The notes: generated by a model not told the origin, from the letters alone. Counted from the first letter of the stretch, positions 13,471 to 24,194 are shown. The stretch: DNA of 35,268 nt from DASYHS01 sp035998295 (GCF_035998295.1 NZ_DASYHS010000198.1:1-35268); one strand, 5' to 3'. Translations and numbers: made by a program.

Positions 13471-14997
13471 TCAGGCCGCGAGTTCGGCGGCGAGGCGGGG
13501 ACGGGCCAGCTCGACGAAGCGGACGAGGTCCGGGTCCTTCCAATGACGGATCAGCGACAGCTCCGCCTCCGCCTTGGCGGCCATGCGCTCGACCAGGCCG
13601 CGCTCGACCTCGTCCAGGGGCTCGGGCTCGGCGAGCCGGCTCGTGAGCAGGCCGACATAGGAACGGTCGACCGGGCGCATCCGCTCGCAGATCGGGTCGC
13701 CGAGCGCGTCGGCGAGCCGGGCCAGCCGGCGGAGCTGGGCCATGCGCTCGCCGTCGGCGCCCCGGCGCAGCAGGACCTCCTTCAGCACGCCGGCGATCCG
13801 CTCCGTCAGCCTGCGCCGCCAGCCCTCGCGGTCCCCGGGCCAGACCAGCTGGCGCGAGCGCAGCGCCTCGGCCCAGCGGCCGACGCAGTCGAGGCGGGCC
13901 AGCGTCGCGTCCAGGTCGGGCACCTGGTCGTGCGCCTCGGCCGCCGCCGCCGCCCGGGCGGCGAGCTGGGGCAGGACCGCCGCCTCGACCCCGGCGATCA
14001 TCTCCTCGACGTGGAGTGCCGCCGTCCGGCCCGTCTCGCGCGCCGAGAACAGGTCCAGCGTCTCGTGCAGCCGCATCAGCCCGCCCAGAAGCGGCAGTTC
14101 CCGCGAGGCGGCCGCGGCGTCGCCCGTGCGCAGGCAGGCTGCGAACCGCCGGCACGACGCGCCGAGCCGGACGGCGAGGGCCGCGTGCAGCGGCAGGCGG
14201 GCGGCCTCGCCGGGGCCGAGCGCCGCCAGCGCCGAGGCGGCGGCGTCGAGCGCGCGGCCGCGGTAGATCTCGGCCAGGAGGGGCAGCCATCCGGGGCTCC
14301 AGCGGCCCTCCGGGGCGGGAATGGCGGCGAGGCAGCTCCTCGTCCGCTCGGCCAGCAGGGCGGGGCGGACCGGCGCGCCGGCGACGTCCAGCAGCGCCGG
14401 CGCGTGGCGCAGCGCGTCGATCCAGCCGTCCAGATCGGCCGTCCCGACGCGGCGCGGCGCCGTCTCCACCCGCATCTGGCGCAGCAGCGCGGCCCGCGCG
14501 GCGTTCACCCTTTCCAGTAGCGCCCCGGTCGCGGCCCGGTCGCCCCGGCGGGCGTCCAGTTCGCGCAGCGCCGTCTCGCGCAGATGGGCCTGGAGCCTGC
14601 GGCCGACGTCGGAGCGCAGGACCTCGTCGACGAGGCGGTCGGCGGCCAGCGCCGCCACCTCCTGGTCGACGGCGGCGCCGAGCCGGCCGACCGCCGGGAT
14701 CTCGGCCAGGGCCGTCCACAGGGCGCCGAGGTCGGCGCGGTGCAGGAAGCCGGGAGCGTGCAGGTCGAGCAGCGCGTCCTCGGCGACCAGGAAGGGTTCG
14801 ACCAGCCCCGTGAACAGCCGCCGGGCGTGCTGGCGCCGCGTGCCGTTAAGGTGGCGGATCAGGCTGGAGCGCGCGGCGGCCAGCGGGCCGCGGGCGTTCC
14901 TGCCGCCGTCGATCTCGCCCAGCAGCGCGCGCGCCGCCCTCGGGGGAAGCTTCTCGATCAATTGGCGTAGCGCCGGTACGGCGGCGGTCGAGGTCAC
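13471..14997 (-). CDS. Unrecognised 508-residue alpha-helical protein
   Basis: I do not recognise a family. The product is Ala/Leu/Arg-rich, without signal peptide, long hydrophobic segment or obvious catalytic motif, and reads as a nearly all-helical cytosolic protein. Notable stretches are LPPRAARALLGEIDGGRNARGP near the N-terminus (kept short here: residues about 17-38), a HEEM-like LHVEEMIAGVEAAVLPQL in the middle and a conserved-looking C-terminus with LSLIRHWKDPDLVRFVELARP. The codon pattern is strongly coding (high GC at third positions). The start is GTG 14997 with GGGAG 5 nt upstream, overlapping the stop of a short upstream frame by 4 nt. It is divergent from glgX and convergent with the SDR gene. 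The LIRHLNGT/ARRLF segment hints at a role linked to flanking stress or carbon genes, but nothing firm. Confidence 0.8.
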   Translation of the reverse strand: MTSTAAVPALRQLIEKLPPRAARALLGEIDGGRNARGPLAAARSSLIRHLNGTRRQHARRLFTGLVEPFLVAEDALLDLHAPGFLHRADLGALWTALAEIPAVGRLGAAVDQEVAALAADRLVDEVLRSDVGRRLQAHLRETALRELDARRGDRAATGALLERVNAARAALLRQMRVETAPRRVGTADLDGWIDALRHAPALLDVAGAPVRPALLAERTRSCLAAIPAPEGRWSPGWLPLLAEIYRGRALDAAASALAALGPGEAARLPLHAALAVRLGASCRRFAACLRTGDAAAASRELPLLGGLMRLHETLDLFSARETGRTAALHVEEMIAGVEAAVLPQLAARAAAAAEAHDQVPDLDATLARLDCVGRWAEALRSRQLVWPGDREGWRRRLTERIAGVLKEVLLRRGADGERMAQLRRLARLADALGDPICERMRPVDRSYVGLLTSRLAEPEPLDEVERGLVERMAAKAEAELSLIRHWKDPDLVRFVELARPRLAAELAA

Positions 14998-15182
14998 GAC
15001 TGCTCCCAGGTCCGGTAACGTTCCACTCTATTGCGGAGAATATCCGGGACCGGGCCGGGAAGGTGCTGCCCCTTCGTATGGATGGGGAACGCAGAATCCG
15101 CACCCCGGCCGGAGTAGCCGGAGCATCCGGCTGCCCCTTCCGGCACCGCCGCGGCTTGCATCCGCCCCGTCCCTTGCCCCAT
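14994..15182 (-). CDS. Possible small leader ORF coupled to the 508-aa gene
   Basis: A 62-codon frame (ATG 15182) ends VERYRTWEQS-stop, and its TGA overlaps the downstream GTG by 4 nt (GTGA). The last about 30 codons favour G/C at the third position, as real genes here do. The Shine-Dalgarno is weak, an inner ATG is possible, and the N-terminal half is low complexity. It could be a translational-coupling leader or a chance frame. Confidence 0.3.
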   Translation of the reverse strand: MGQGTGRMQAAAVPEGAAGCSGYSGRGADSAFPIHTKGQHLPGPVPDILRNRVERYRTWEQS

Positions 15183-15274
15183 TCTCGGCCCGTCGCGGGA
15201 ACGTCCCGCAGCCGGGCGGGTTGGTCCCGCGTCGGCGCACCCCTTCCGAACCCGCCATCCGAGCGCGATCTTCC
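14998..15274. promoter_or_regulatory. Divergent region between the 508-aa gene and glgX
   Basis: The 277-nt gap must carry promoters in both directions. It also holds the possible small ORF above. No clear sigma-70 boxes or convincing palindromes were found. Confidence 0.35.
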
Positions 15275-17443
<2,169 letters not shown>

Positions 17444-17476
17444 TCGGGGCATCGACACGAGACACCGGCGCCGTTC

Positions 17477-18475
17477 ATGCCCGAGACCGATCTGAGCCAG
17501 ATCGAGTGCTTCCTCTACGATCCCGAACCCAACATCCGGCGGCTGATGCGCGACGCGCTCGTGCCGTTCAGGATCGGCGACGTGCAGCAGTTCGGATCGG
17601 TCGCGGCCCTGCGCTCGGCGCTCCAGGGCGCTGCACCCGACCTGCTGATCCTGGACGTCGCCGACGCGGAGGACGAGACGCTCCGCCTCGTGCACCGGCT
17701 CCGCCACGGCCAGCTCGGCGCCAACCCGTTCGCGGGCGCGATCATGACGGCCTTCAACCCGACCCGCCAGCTGCTGAACCGGGTGACCAACTGCGGCGCC
17801 GACGCGCTGCTCGTGAAGCCGATCGCGCCGAAGCACCTGCACGAGCGCATCTCGGCCCTGGCCGAGACGGAGCGCGCCTTCGTGATCACCAGCGACTTCG
17901 TCGGGCCGGACCGCCGCAAGGCGCCGCGCGCGGGCAGCCAGATCCCGCTGGTCGCGGTGCCCAACACGATGCGCCTGAAGGCCCAGGCCGGGCGCGGCGA
18001 GATCGAGGCGCGGATCGGCGAGGCCGCCGCCGCCGTCAACGGCCACAAGCTGGCGCGGCTGGCCTTCCAGGCGGCGTTCCTGGTGGAGTTCGCGCGCCCG
18101 GGCTTGTCGGAGGGGCCGCCCGACCGGCTGTCGCTCGACCATCTGCTGCGGGTCTCCTCGGTCGTGGACGAGCTGCTGCGCCGGCTGCCCGCCCCGTCCG
18201 CGGACGACGAGCACCCGGCGGCAGCCAAGGCCCGCGTCCTGCTGGCCGAGGCGGGCGCCGCGAGCGCCGAGCTTGCGGCCGGCGCCCAGGCCCCGGGCCT
18301 GCCCGACCTGATCATGCGCGCGTTCGACGTGATGGCGGCGCTCAGCCCCGAGCGCAGCCGCGCCGATATGGCCGTCGAGGTGGCCGGCGCCGTGGAGGCT
18401 TATCGCGAACGCCTCGAGCTCGCCGCCCAGCAGCGCTTCGGCGACGCCCCGGCCCAGCAGGAGCCGTCGGCCTAG
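17477..18475 (+). CDS. Response regulator with N-terminal receiver domain and non-DNA-binding C-terminal extension
   Basis: The 332-residue protein begins with a receiver domain (about 8-125): acidic Asp15 region (YDPEPNIRRLM), phospho-acceptor Asp60 in LLILDV, Thr90 in IMTAF and Lys113 in LVKPIAP. After it comes TSDFVGPDRRKAPR, a linker motif I associate with receiver proteins of Rhodospirillales. The remaining about 180 residues are Ala-rich and helical, with no helix-turn-helix, GGDEF or kinase domain. It starts 33 nt after glgX and is probably cotranscribed. Its kinase is unknown; the orphan sensor kinase at 7976-10702 is one candidate in this window. Confidence 0.85.
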   Translation: MPETDLSQIECFLYDPEPNIRRLMRDALVPFRIGDVQQFGSVAALRSALQGAAPDLLILDVADAEDETLRLVHRLRHGQLGANPFAGAIMTAFNPTRQLLNRVTNCGADALLVKPIAPKHLHERISALAETERAFVITSDFVGPDRRKAPRAGSQIPLVAVPNTMRLKAQAGRGEIEARIGEAAAAVNGHKLARLAFQAAFLVEFARPGLSEGPPDRLSLDHLLRVSSVVDELLRRLPAPSADDEHPAAAKARVLLAEAGAASAELAAGAQAPGLPDLIMRAFDVMAALSPERSRADMAVEVAGAVEAYRERLELAAQQRFGDAPAQQEPSA

Positions 18476-18589
18476 CAGGACGGCCGACCCGCGAAAAAAG
18501 TTCGGGCCGGATGTCGGTCGCACCGAAGCCCGTTCGTCGTATGAGCAGGCAGGCCGATGGGGCCGCCATGGATCCGAGGAGACGGGACG

Positions 18590-19012
18590 ATGCGCGTCAT
18601 GGTCATGGTGAAGGCGACGAAGGACAGCGAAGCGGGCGTCATGCCCTCGACCGGACTGCTCGAGGCGATGGGCAGGTACAACGAGGAGCTGGTCGAGGCC
18701 GGCATCATGCTGGCCGGCGAGGGCCTGCATCCTTCCTCGAAGGGCAGGCGCGTGGCCTTCGACGGCCCGGAGCGTACCGTCATCGACGGCCCCTTCGCCG
18801 AGACCGGCGAACTGGTCGCCGGCTTCTGGCTGTGGGAGGTCAAGGACATGGCCGAAGCGGTCGAGTGGGTGAAGCGCTGCCCGAACCCCATGAACGGCCC
18901 GAGCGAGATCGAGATCCGCCCGGTGTTCGAGGCCGCCGATTTCGGCGACGCCGTGACGCCGGAGGTCGCCGAACGGGAAGATCGGCTCCGCGACAGGCTG
19001 GCCGGCGGCTGA
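18590..19012 (+). CDS. YCII/DGPF-domain protein
   Basis: A 140-residue protein of the YciI-like (DGPF) family, a dimeric ferredoxin-like alpha/beta fold; members have no settled function and some are found with ECF sigma factors. It begins MRVMVMVKATKDSE and carries the signature VIDGPFAETGELVAGFWLWEV, followed by EIRPVFEAADFG. ATG 18590 has GAGGAG 8 nt upstream; the frame is open from 18557. No sigma-factor gene adjoins it. It converges on the alkyltransferase gene. Confidence 0.92.
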   Translation: MRVMVMVKATKDSEAGVMPSTGLLEAMGRYNEELVEAGIMLAGEGLHPSSKGRRVAFDGPERTVIDGPFAETGELVAGFWLWEVKDMAEAVEWVKRCPNPMNGPSEIEIRPVFEAADFGDAVTPEVAEREDRLRDRLAGG

Positions 19013-19049
19013 GGCCGTTCCTTCACGGGTCGGGAGGCCGCGGCTCCGG

Positions 19050-19580
19050 TCAGCGGCCCGCCTCGTGGGCGAGCAGCCAGCGCTTGCGCTCGACCCCGCC
19101 GCCGTAGCCGGTCAGAGACCCGTCCGACCCGACCACCCGGTGGCAGGGCACGACGATGCTGACCGGGTTGGCGCCGTTCGCGTAGCCGGCGGCACGGACG
19201 GCGGCCGGGCGGCCGATGCGCCCGGCGAGCATGCGATAGGTGATCGTCCCGCCACAGGGGATCTCGCGCAGCGCCCGCCATACCGCCAGCTGGAACGCCG
19301 TCCCGCCGGTCGCGACGGGCAGCCCGTCGATCGCGTCCAGCCGGCCGGCGAAATAGGCGCGCAGCGCCGTGCACAGGCCGGCCGGGTCCGCCGTCCGGTC
19401 CGTCGCCGGTTCCGCCGCGAAGCCGCGCTCCCCGTAGTGGAGGCGCAGCGCGCGCCGGAACCGGTGCTCCTGGTCGGCCCATTCGACCGCGCGCAGGCGG
19501 CCCGAACCGTCCGCCGCGACGAGGAGTTCGCCGATCGGCGTCTCCATGCGGTCGACCAGGAGACGAAGGACTTCGCGCAT
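19050..19580 (-). CDS. ogt: Methylated-DNA--protein-cysteine methyltransferase (O6-alkylguanine-DNA alkyltransferase)
   Basis: A suicide repair protein that transfers the alkyl group from O6-alkylguanine to its own cysteine. The 176-residue product has the whole AGT fold: ETPIGELLVAAD near the N-terminus, the helix-turn-helix region FQLAVWRALREIPCGGTITY, then NGANPVSIVVPCHRVVGSDG with acceptor Cys146, and the GYGGGVERKRWLL tail. There is no N-terminal AraC-like Ada domain, so it is the Ogt rather than the Ada type. ATG 19580 is chosen; ATG 19547 (METPIGEL) is also possible, and the open frame to 19697 is not supported by homology. Convergent with the YCII gene and divergent from ldhA. Confidence 0.94.
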   Translation of the reverse strand: MREVLRLLVDRMETPIGELLVAADGSGRLRAVEWADQEHRFRRALRLHYGERGFAAEPATDRTADPAGLCTALRAYFAGRLDAIDGLPVATGGTAFQLAVWRALREIPCGGTITYRMLAGRIGRPAAVRAAGYANGANPVSIVVPCHRVVGSDGSLTGYGGGVERKRWLLAHEAGR

Positions 19581-19636
19581 GGCCCGACCATGCCACGGAC
19601 GCGGGCGCCGTGCTCCAACTTTCCGGACGGGCCGGG

Positions 19637-19678
19637 TTCGCATCCCGGCGATCGGGTTGTTAGTATCGGTCGACCGAT
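19637..19678 (+). promoter_or_regulatory. Candidate promoter and 14-bp palindromic operator of ldhA
   Basis: A perfect palindrome ATCGGTCGACCGAT (19665-19678) ends 33 nt before the ldhA ATG. Just upstream TTCGCA (19637-19642) and TAGTAT (19661-19666) with an 18-bp spacer could be -35 and -10 boxes, so a protein on the palindrome would cover the -10 and start site. Nothing identifies the regulator. Confidence 0.4.
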
Positions 19679-19711
19679 GCCGGCCGGCACCCCGCAACCA
19701 GGAGAAGCAGG

Positions 19712-20716
19712 ATGCGTCTCGCCGTCTTCAGCACGAAGCCCTACGACCGGCACTTCCTCGACGCCGCGAATGTGGGGCAGAACCACCGCCTTTCCTACTT
19801 CGAGGCGAAGCTGACCGCGCAGACGGCGCCGCTCGCCGGCGACGCGGACGCGGTGTGCGCCTTCGTCAACGACGTCGTCGACGCCGACGTGCTGGCGCTG
19901 CTCGCGCGCGGCGGGGTGAAGCTGGTCGCCCTGCGCTGCGCCGGCTTCAACAACGTCGACCTCGCGGCCGCGCAAGCACTCGGGATCACGGTCGCCCGCG
20001 TGCCCGCCTATTCACCCCATGCCGTCGCCGAGCACACGGTGGCGCTGATCCTGGCGCTGAACCGCAAGATCCACCGCGCCTACAACCGCGTGCGCGAGGG
20101 CAATTTCGCGCTCGACGGCCTGCTCGGCTTCGACCTGCACGCCAAGACGGTCGGCATCGTCGGGACCGGCCGGATCGGCGAGGTGGTCGCGCGGATCCTG
20201 AGCGGCTTCGGCTGCCGGCTGCTGGCGAGCGACCCCTACCGCAGCCCCGTCTGCGAGGAGCTGGGCGTCGAATACGTCGACCGCGACGACCTGCTGTCCG
20301 CGTCCGACATCGTGACGCTGCACTGCCCGCTGACGCCCGATACCCATCACCTGATCGGCGCAGGGACGCTGGCGCGGGCCAAGCCCGGCTTCATGCTGGT
20401 CAACACCAGCCGCGGCGCGATCATCGACACCCGCGCGGTGATCGAGGGGCTGAAGGCCGGCACCGTCGGCAGCCTCGGCCTCGACGTCTACGAGGAGGAG
20501 GGGGACCTGTTCTTCCAGGACCTGTCCGGCGCGGTGCTGCGCGACGACGTCTTCGCGCGGCTGCTGACCTTCCCCAACGTCCTGATCACCGGCCACCAGG
20601 GGTTCTTCACGCGCGAGGCGATGCACAACATCGCCGAGACCACGCTCGCCGATGTCGGCGCCTTCGAGCGCGACGGCCGGCCGCTGCACGAGGTTTCGGT
20701 CGAGCGGATCGCCTGA
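19712..20716 (+). CDS. ldhA: D-lactate dehydrogenase, NAD-dependent (2-hydroxyacid dehydrogenase family)
   Basis: Reduces pyruvate to D-lactate. The 334-residue protein is close in length and motif spacing to E. coli LdhA: RCAGFNNVD (75-83), AVAEHTVALILALNRKIHRAYNR (about 105-126), Rossmann motif GTGRIG (151-156), NTSRGAIID with Arg234, the Glu of DVYEEE (about 261-263) and catalytic His295 in GHQGFFT. The segment FQDLSGAVLRDDVF is typical of the fermentative LdhA clade rather than of general hydroxyacid reductases. AGGAG precedes ATG 19712. The lactate permease gene begins 4 nt after its stop, so the pair forms an operon for lactate formation and exchange. Confidence 0.93.
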   Translation: MRLAVFSTKPYDRHFLDAANVGQNHRLSYFEAKLTAQTAPLAGDADAVCAFVNDVVDADVLALLARGGVKLVALRCAGFNNVDLAAAQALGITVARVPAYSPHAVAEHTVALILALNRKIHRAYNRVREGNFALDGLLGFDLHAKTVGIVGTGRIGEVVARILSGFGCRLLASDPYRSPVCEELGVEYVDRDDLLSASDIVTLHCPLTPDTHHLIGAGTLARAKPGFMLVNTSRGAIIDTRAVIEGLKAGTVGSLGLDVYEEEGDLFFQDLSGAVLRDDVFARLLTFPNVLITGHQGFFTREAMHNIAETTLADVGAFERDGRPLHEVSVERIA

Positions 20717-20720
20717 ACCC

Positions 20721-22259
20721 GTGGCCGCGCTCGCCGCCCTGCTGCCGATCCTGGTGATTCTCGTCCTGATGATCGGGCTCCGCTGGTCCGCGGCGGCGGC
20801 CGGCACGGTCGGGCTGGCCCTGGCCGTGGCCTACGCGGTCTTCGGCTACGGCACCGCCACCCATGCCGTGCCGGGGCCGGCCGGCGCCGCCGGCGGCGCG
20901 CTGGCCGAGGCGGCCTTCGTCGCGGCGACCATCCTGTGGATCGTGTTCCCGGCACTCTGCATCTACGAACTGCAGCTCGGCTCCGGGGCGTTCGAGGTGC
21001 TGAAGCGCGCGCTCGGCCGGCTGTCGTCCGACCGCCGCATCGCCGCGCTGCTCGTCGCCTGGTTCTTCGGGCTGTTCATGGAGGGGGCGGCGGGCTTCGG
21101 CACGCCGGTGGCGCTCGCGGCGCCGATCCTGGTCGGCCTCGGCTTCTCCCCGGTCCGCGCGGTCACGCTGGTCCTGATCGGGCATGCGGCCGGCGTCTCC
21201 TTCGGCGCCGTCGGCACGCCGGTCCTGCCCCAGGTCGCCGTGACCGGGCTGAGCGGCCAGGACATCGCGGCGGCGACCGGGCTGCTGCACGGGGTGCTGG
21301 GCGCCATCCTGCTCGCCTTCGTGGTCCGGCTCGCGGCGCCGGCCTCCGGCGCTGCCGCTGGGGCGGCGGGCCGGGGAGGGGCGGGCCGGGGAGGGGCGGG
21401 CTGGGGATGGGCGGGCCTGGCGGCGGCGTGCTTCCTGCTGCCGTTCCTGGCACTTTCGCTGTTCGTCGGCCCGGAACTGCCGACGCTGGGCGGCGCGCTC
21501 GTCGGCGGCGCCCTCTTCGTCGCGGCGCTGCGTCTCGCCGGCCGGCGGGCCGGGCCGGCGGAGGGACGGTGGGAGGGGGCGGCCCTGCTGCGGGCGTCGA
21601 TGCCCTATGCCGTCCTGCTCGCGCTGGTCCTGGCGACGCGGCTGGTGGGACCGCTGCGCGAGGCGCTGCTGGGGCTGGACTGGCGCTGGTCCCTGCACGG
21701 CGCGTTCGGCGGCAGCGTGGCGCCGTTCTACCATCCCGGCACGATGCTGATGCTGGGCTTCCTCCTGGGCGGCCTCGCGCAGGGGCGCCGGCCGGGCGAG
21801 CTGGGCCGGGCGGCGGCCCTGGGCGCGCGGCGGCTGCCGCTCGTCGCGGCGGCCCTGGTCGCGATGCTCGCGCTGTCGCGGATCATGGTCCATGCGGGCA
21901 TGATCGCGGCGCTGGCCGAGACCGCGGCCGGGACGCTGGGCCCGGCCTGGCCGCTGCTGGCGCCGGCGGTCGGCATACTGGGGACCTTCGTCACCGGCTC
22001 GGCGACGGCGTCGAACATCCTGCTGACCGATTTCCAGCAGGCGACCGCCGCCGCCCTCGGCCTTCCCGTCCTCCATCTCGTCGCGGCCCAGGGCTTCGGG
22101 GCGGCGGTCGGCAACATCGTGTGCCCGCACAACGTGATCGCCGGCGGGGCCACGGTCGGGCTCGGCGGCCGCGAAGGCGAGGTGCTGCGCCGCACCGCGC
22201 CCGCCTGCGCGGCCTACGGTGCCGCGGGCGGCATCCTCGTCTTCCTGCTGGCCCTCTGA
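20721..22259 (+). CDS. lldP: L-lactate permease (LctP/LldP family)
   Basis: An inner-membrane proton-lactate symporter, also carrying glycolate in some hosts. The 512-residue protein has about a dozen hydrophobic helices and family blocks: FPALCIYELQLGSGAFEVLK, FFGLFMEGAAGFGTPVALAAPIL (kept short: about residues 114-135), GHAAGVSFGAVGTPV, LSRIMVHAGMIA, FVTGSATASNILL and QGFGAAVGNIVCPHNVIAG. I choose GTG 20721 because the hydrophobic start follows and it lies 4 nt after the ldhA stop; the ribosome site is weak. A Gly/Arg-rich loop encoded by 15-bp tandem repeats interrupts the protein near residues 215-232. Confidence 0.93.
   Translation: MAALAALLPILVILVLMIGLRWSAAAAGTVGLALAVAYAVFGYGTATHAVPGPAGAAGGALAEAAFVAATILWIVFPALCIYELQLGSGAFEVLKRALGRLSSDRRIAALLVAWFFGLFMEGAAGFGTPVALAAPILVGLGFSPVRAVTLVLIGHAAGVSFGAVGTPVLPQVAVTGLSGQDIAAATGLLHGVLGAILLAFVVRLAAPASGAAAGAAGRGGAGRGGAGWGWAGLAAACFLLPFLALSLFVGPELPTLGGALVGGALFVAALRLAGRRAGPAEGRWEGAALLRASMPYAVLLALVLATRLVGPLREALLGLDWRWSLHGAFGGSVAPFYHPGTMLMLGFLLGGLAQGRRPGELGRAAALGARRLPLVAAALVAMLALSRIMVHAGMIAALAETAAGTLGPAWPLLAPAVGILGTFVTGSATASNILLTDFQQATAAALGLPVLHLVAAQGFGAAVGNIVCPHNVIAGGATVGLGGREGEVLRRTAPACAAYGAAGGILVFLLAL
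21367..21416 (+). repeat. In-frame 15-bp tandem repeat inside lldP
   Basis: A 15-bp unit reading about CGGGGAGGGGCGGGC occurs twice exactly and a third time with changes. It encodes an R-G-G-A-G repeat and then W-G-W-A-G, in a loop between membrane helices. Being a multiple of three it keeps the frame, and it looks like a recent slippage expansion. Confidence 0.75.
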
Positions 22260-22337
22260 CCAACTTTCCAGCGCGACGAACGGGGGGCCGTACGTGTTGT
22301 GGACTTGCTTCCGGCCCTGCCCCAGGAGACGCGCTGC

Positions 22338-24194
22338 ATGGTCAGCTTCACCCACACGATGCCTTTCGGTGCCGAGATCCGGGACGACGGCTCCGTCGCC
22401 TTCCGCCTCTGGGCGCCGGGTCGCGACCGGATCGACCTCGTCCTGCCCGAGGACGGGGGAGCGAGGCTCGCGATGGACCGCCGGCCCGACGGATGGTTCG
22501 AGCTGGCGACCGACCGGGCCCGGGCCGGATCGGCCTACGCCTTCCATCTCGGCGAAGGAAGCCCGACGGTGCCCGACCCGGCGTCGCGCTACCAGCCCGA
22601 CGACGTCCACGGCCCGAGCCGGGTCGTCGATCCCCGCGCCTTCGACTGGCGCCATGGGGATTTCCGCGGCCGGCCCTGGGACGAGGCGGTGCTCTACGAG
22701 CTGCATCCCGGGACCTTCTCGCCCGAGGGGACCTTCGACGGCATCCGCCGCCGGCTCGACCATCTCGTCGATCTCGGCGTCACGGCGGTGGAGCTGATGC
22801 CGCTGGCGGAGTTCCCGGGGCGGCGCAACTGGGGCTACGACGGCGTGCTGCCCTACGCCCCGGACGGGGCGTACGGCTCGCCCGACGACCTGAAGCGGCT
22901 GATCGACGAGGCGCATGGGCGCGGGCTGATGATGTTCCTCGACGTCGTCTACAACCATTTCGGGCCGGAGGGGAACTACCTCCACGCCTACGCGCCCGAC
23001 TTCTTCACCGAGCGCCACCACACGCCCTGGGGGGCGGCCATCAACTTCGACGACGCCAACAGCCGCCCGGTGCGCGACTTCTTCATCCACAACGCGCTCT
23101 ACTGGCTGCAGGAATACCGCTTCGACGGGCTGCGCTTCGACGCGGTCCACGCGATCATCGACGACAGCGACCCGGACATCCTGTGCGAACTGGCGGAGAT
23201 CGTCCGCCGGCGCGCCGACGCCGAGGGCCGGCACGTCCATCTCGTGCTCGAGAACGACGACAACGTCGCGCGCTACCTGGGCCGCGACGCCAAGGGCCGA
23301 ACCACCTGGTACACCGCGCAGTGGAACGACGACTACCACCACGCCGCCCATGTCGTCGCGACCGGCGAGGCCGGCGGCTACTACGCCGACTATGCCGACC
23401 GGCCGGTGGACAGGCTCGGCCGGGCGCTCGCGGAGGGCTACGTCTACCAGGGCGACCCCTCGGCCTACCGGGACGGCGAGCCGCGCGGCACGCCGAGCGC
23501 GCATCTGCCGCCGCAGGCCTTCGTGACCTTCCTGCAGAACCACGACCAGATCGGCAACCGCGCCTATGGCGACCGCATCGCCGCGCTAGCCGGGCGCCTG
23601 CGCTTGCGCGCGATGATGGAGGTGACGCTGCTCGCCCCCTCGCCGCCGATGCTGTTCATGGGCGAGGAATGGGGCTCGACCCGGCCCTTCTACTATTTCG
23701 TCGACTTCGAGGGCGACCTGGCCGACGCGGTGCGCGAGGGGCGCCGCCGCGAGTTCGGGCGTTTCCCGGAATTCGCCGATCCCGAAGCCCGCCGGCACAT
23801 CCCCGACCCGACCGAGGAGCGGACCTTCGCGCGCTCCTGCCTGGACTGGTCGGCGCTCGACCAGGCCGACCATGCGGAGTGGCTGGGCTTCGTGCGCGCG
23901 TTGCTGCGGCTGCGCCGCGAGCGCATCGTGCCGCTGCTGCCGGGGCTGCGCCCCGGTGCCGGCTGGCGGGTCCGGGACGGCCGCACGCTGACGGTCGAAT
24001 GGCCGCTGGAGGGCGGCGGCCGGCTCTCGCTGGTCGCGAACCTGGGTGACGCGGAGTGCGGGGGGTGCGAGACTCCGGCGGGCGACCTCCTGTTCGAATC
24101 CCGGGACGGCGTCGCCGCCGGCCTCGCCGAGGGGCGGATGGCGTCCTGGAGCGTGGCCTGGTTCGCCGAATCCCCGGCACTTCCTTCGCGATGA
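22338..24194 (+). CDS. treZ: Malto-oligosyltrehalose trehalohydrolase
   Basis: Cleaves trehalose from the end of maltooligosyltrehalose made by TreY. The 618-residue GH13 protein has an N-terminal CBM48-like domain (VAFRLWAPGRDRIDLVLP), the trehalohydrolase motif YELHPGTFSPEGTFDG, DVVYNHFGPEGNYL, DGLRFDAVHAI with nucleophile Asp268, LVLENDDN with Glu305, and QNHDQIGNRA with Asp403. These last three differ from amylase consensus in the way TreZ does. ATG 22338 has AGGAG 11 nt upstream. The stop overlaps malQ by 4 nt if malQ starts at 24191. First gene of a treZ-malQ-treY operon. Confidence 0.95.
   Translation: MVSFTHTMPFGAEIRDDGSVAFRLWAPGRDRIDLVLPEDGGARLAMDRRPDGWFELATDRARAGSAYAFHLGEGSPTVPDPASRYQPDDVHGPSRVVDPRAFDWRHGDFRGRPWDEAVLYELHPGTFSPEGTFDGIRRRLDHLVDLGVTAVELMPLAEFPGRRNWGYDGVLPYAPDGAYGSPDDLKRLIDEAHGRGLMMFLDVVYNHFGPEGNYLHAYAPDFFTERHHTPWGAAINFDDANSRPVRDFFIHNALYWLQEYRFDGLRFDAVHAIIDDSDPDILCELAEIVRRRADAEGRHVHLVLENDDNVARYLGRDAKGRTTWYTAQWNDDYHHAAHVVATGEAGGYYADYADRPVDRLGRALAEGYVYQGDPSAYRDGEPRGTPSAHLPPQAFVTFLQNHDQIGNRAYGDRIAALAGRLRLRAMMEVTLLAPSPPMLFMGEEWGSTRPFYYFVDFEGDLADAVREGRRREFGRFPEFADPEARRHIPDPTEERTFARSCLDWSALDQADHAEWLGFVRALLRLRRERIVPLLPGLRPGAGWRVRDGRTLTVEWPLEGGGRLSLVANLGDAECGGCETPAGDLLFESRDGVAAGLAEGRMASWSVAWFAESPALPSR

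Noticed and set aside
20607..23543. Minus-strand open frame of about 980 codons opposite lldP and treZ
   Set aside because: Highly charged repetitive translation without domain; the plus strand codes for recognised proteins throughout.
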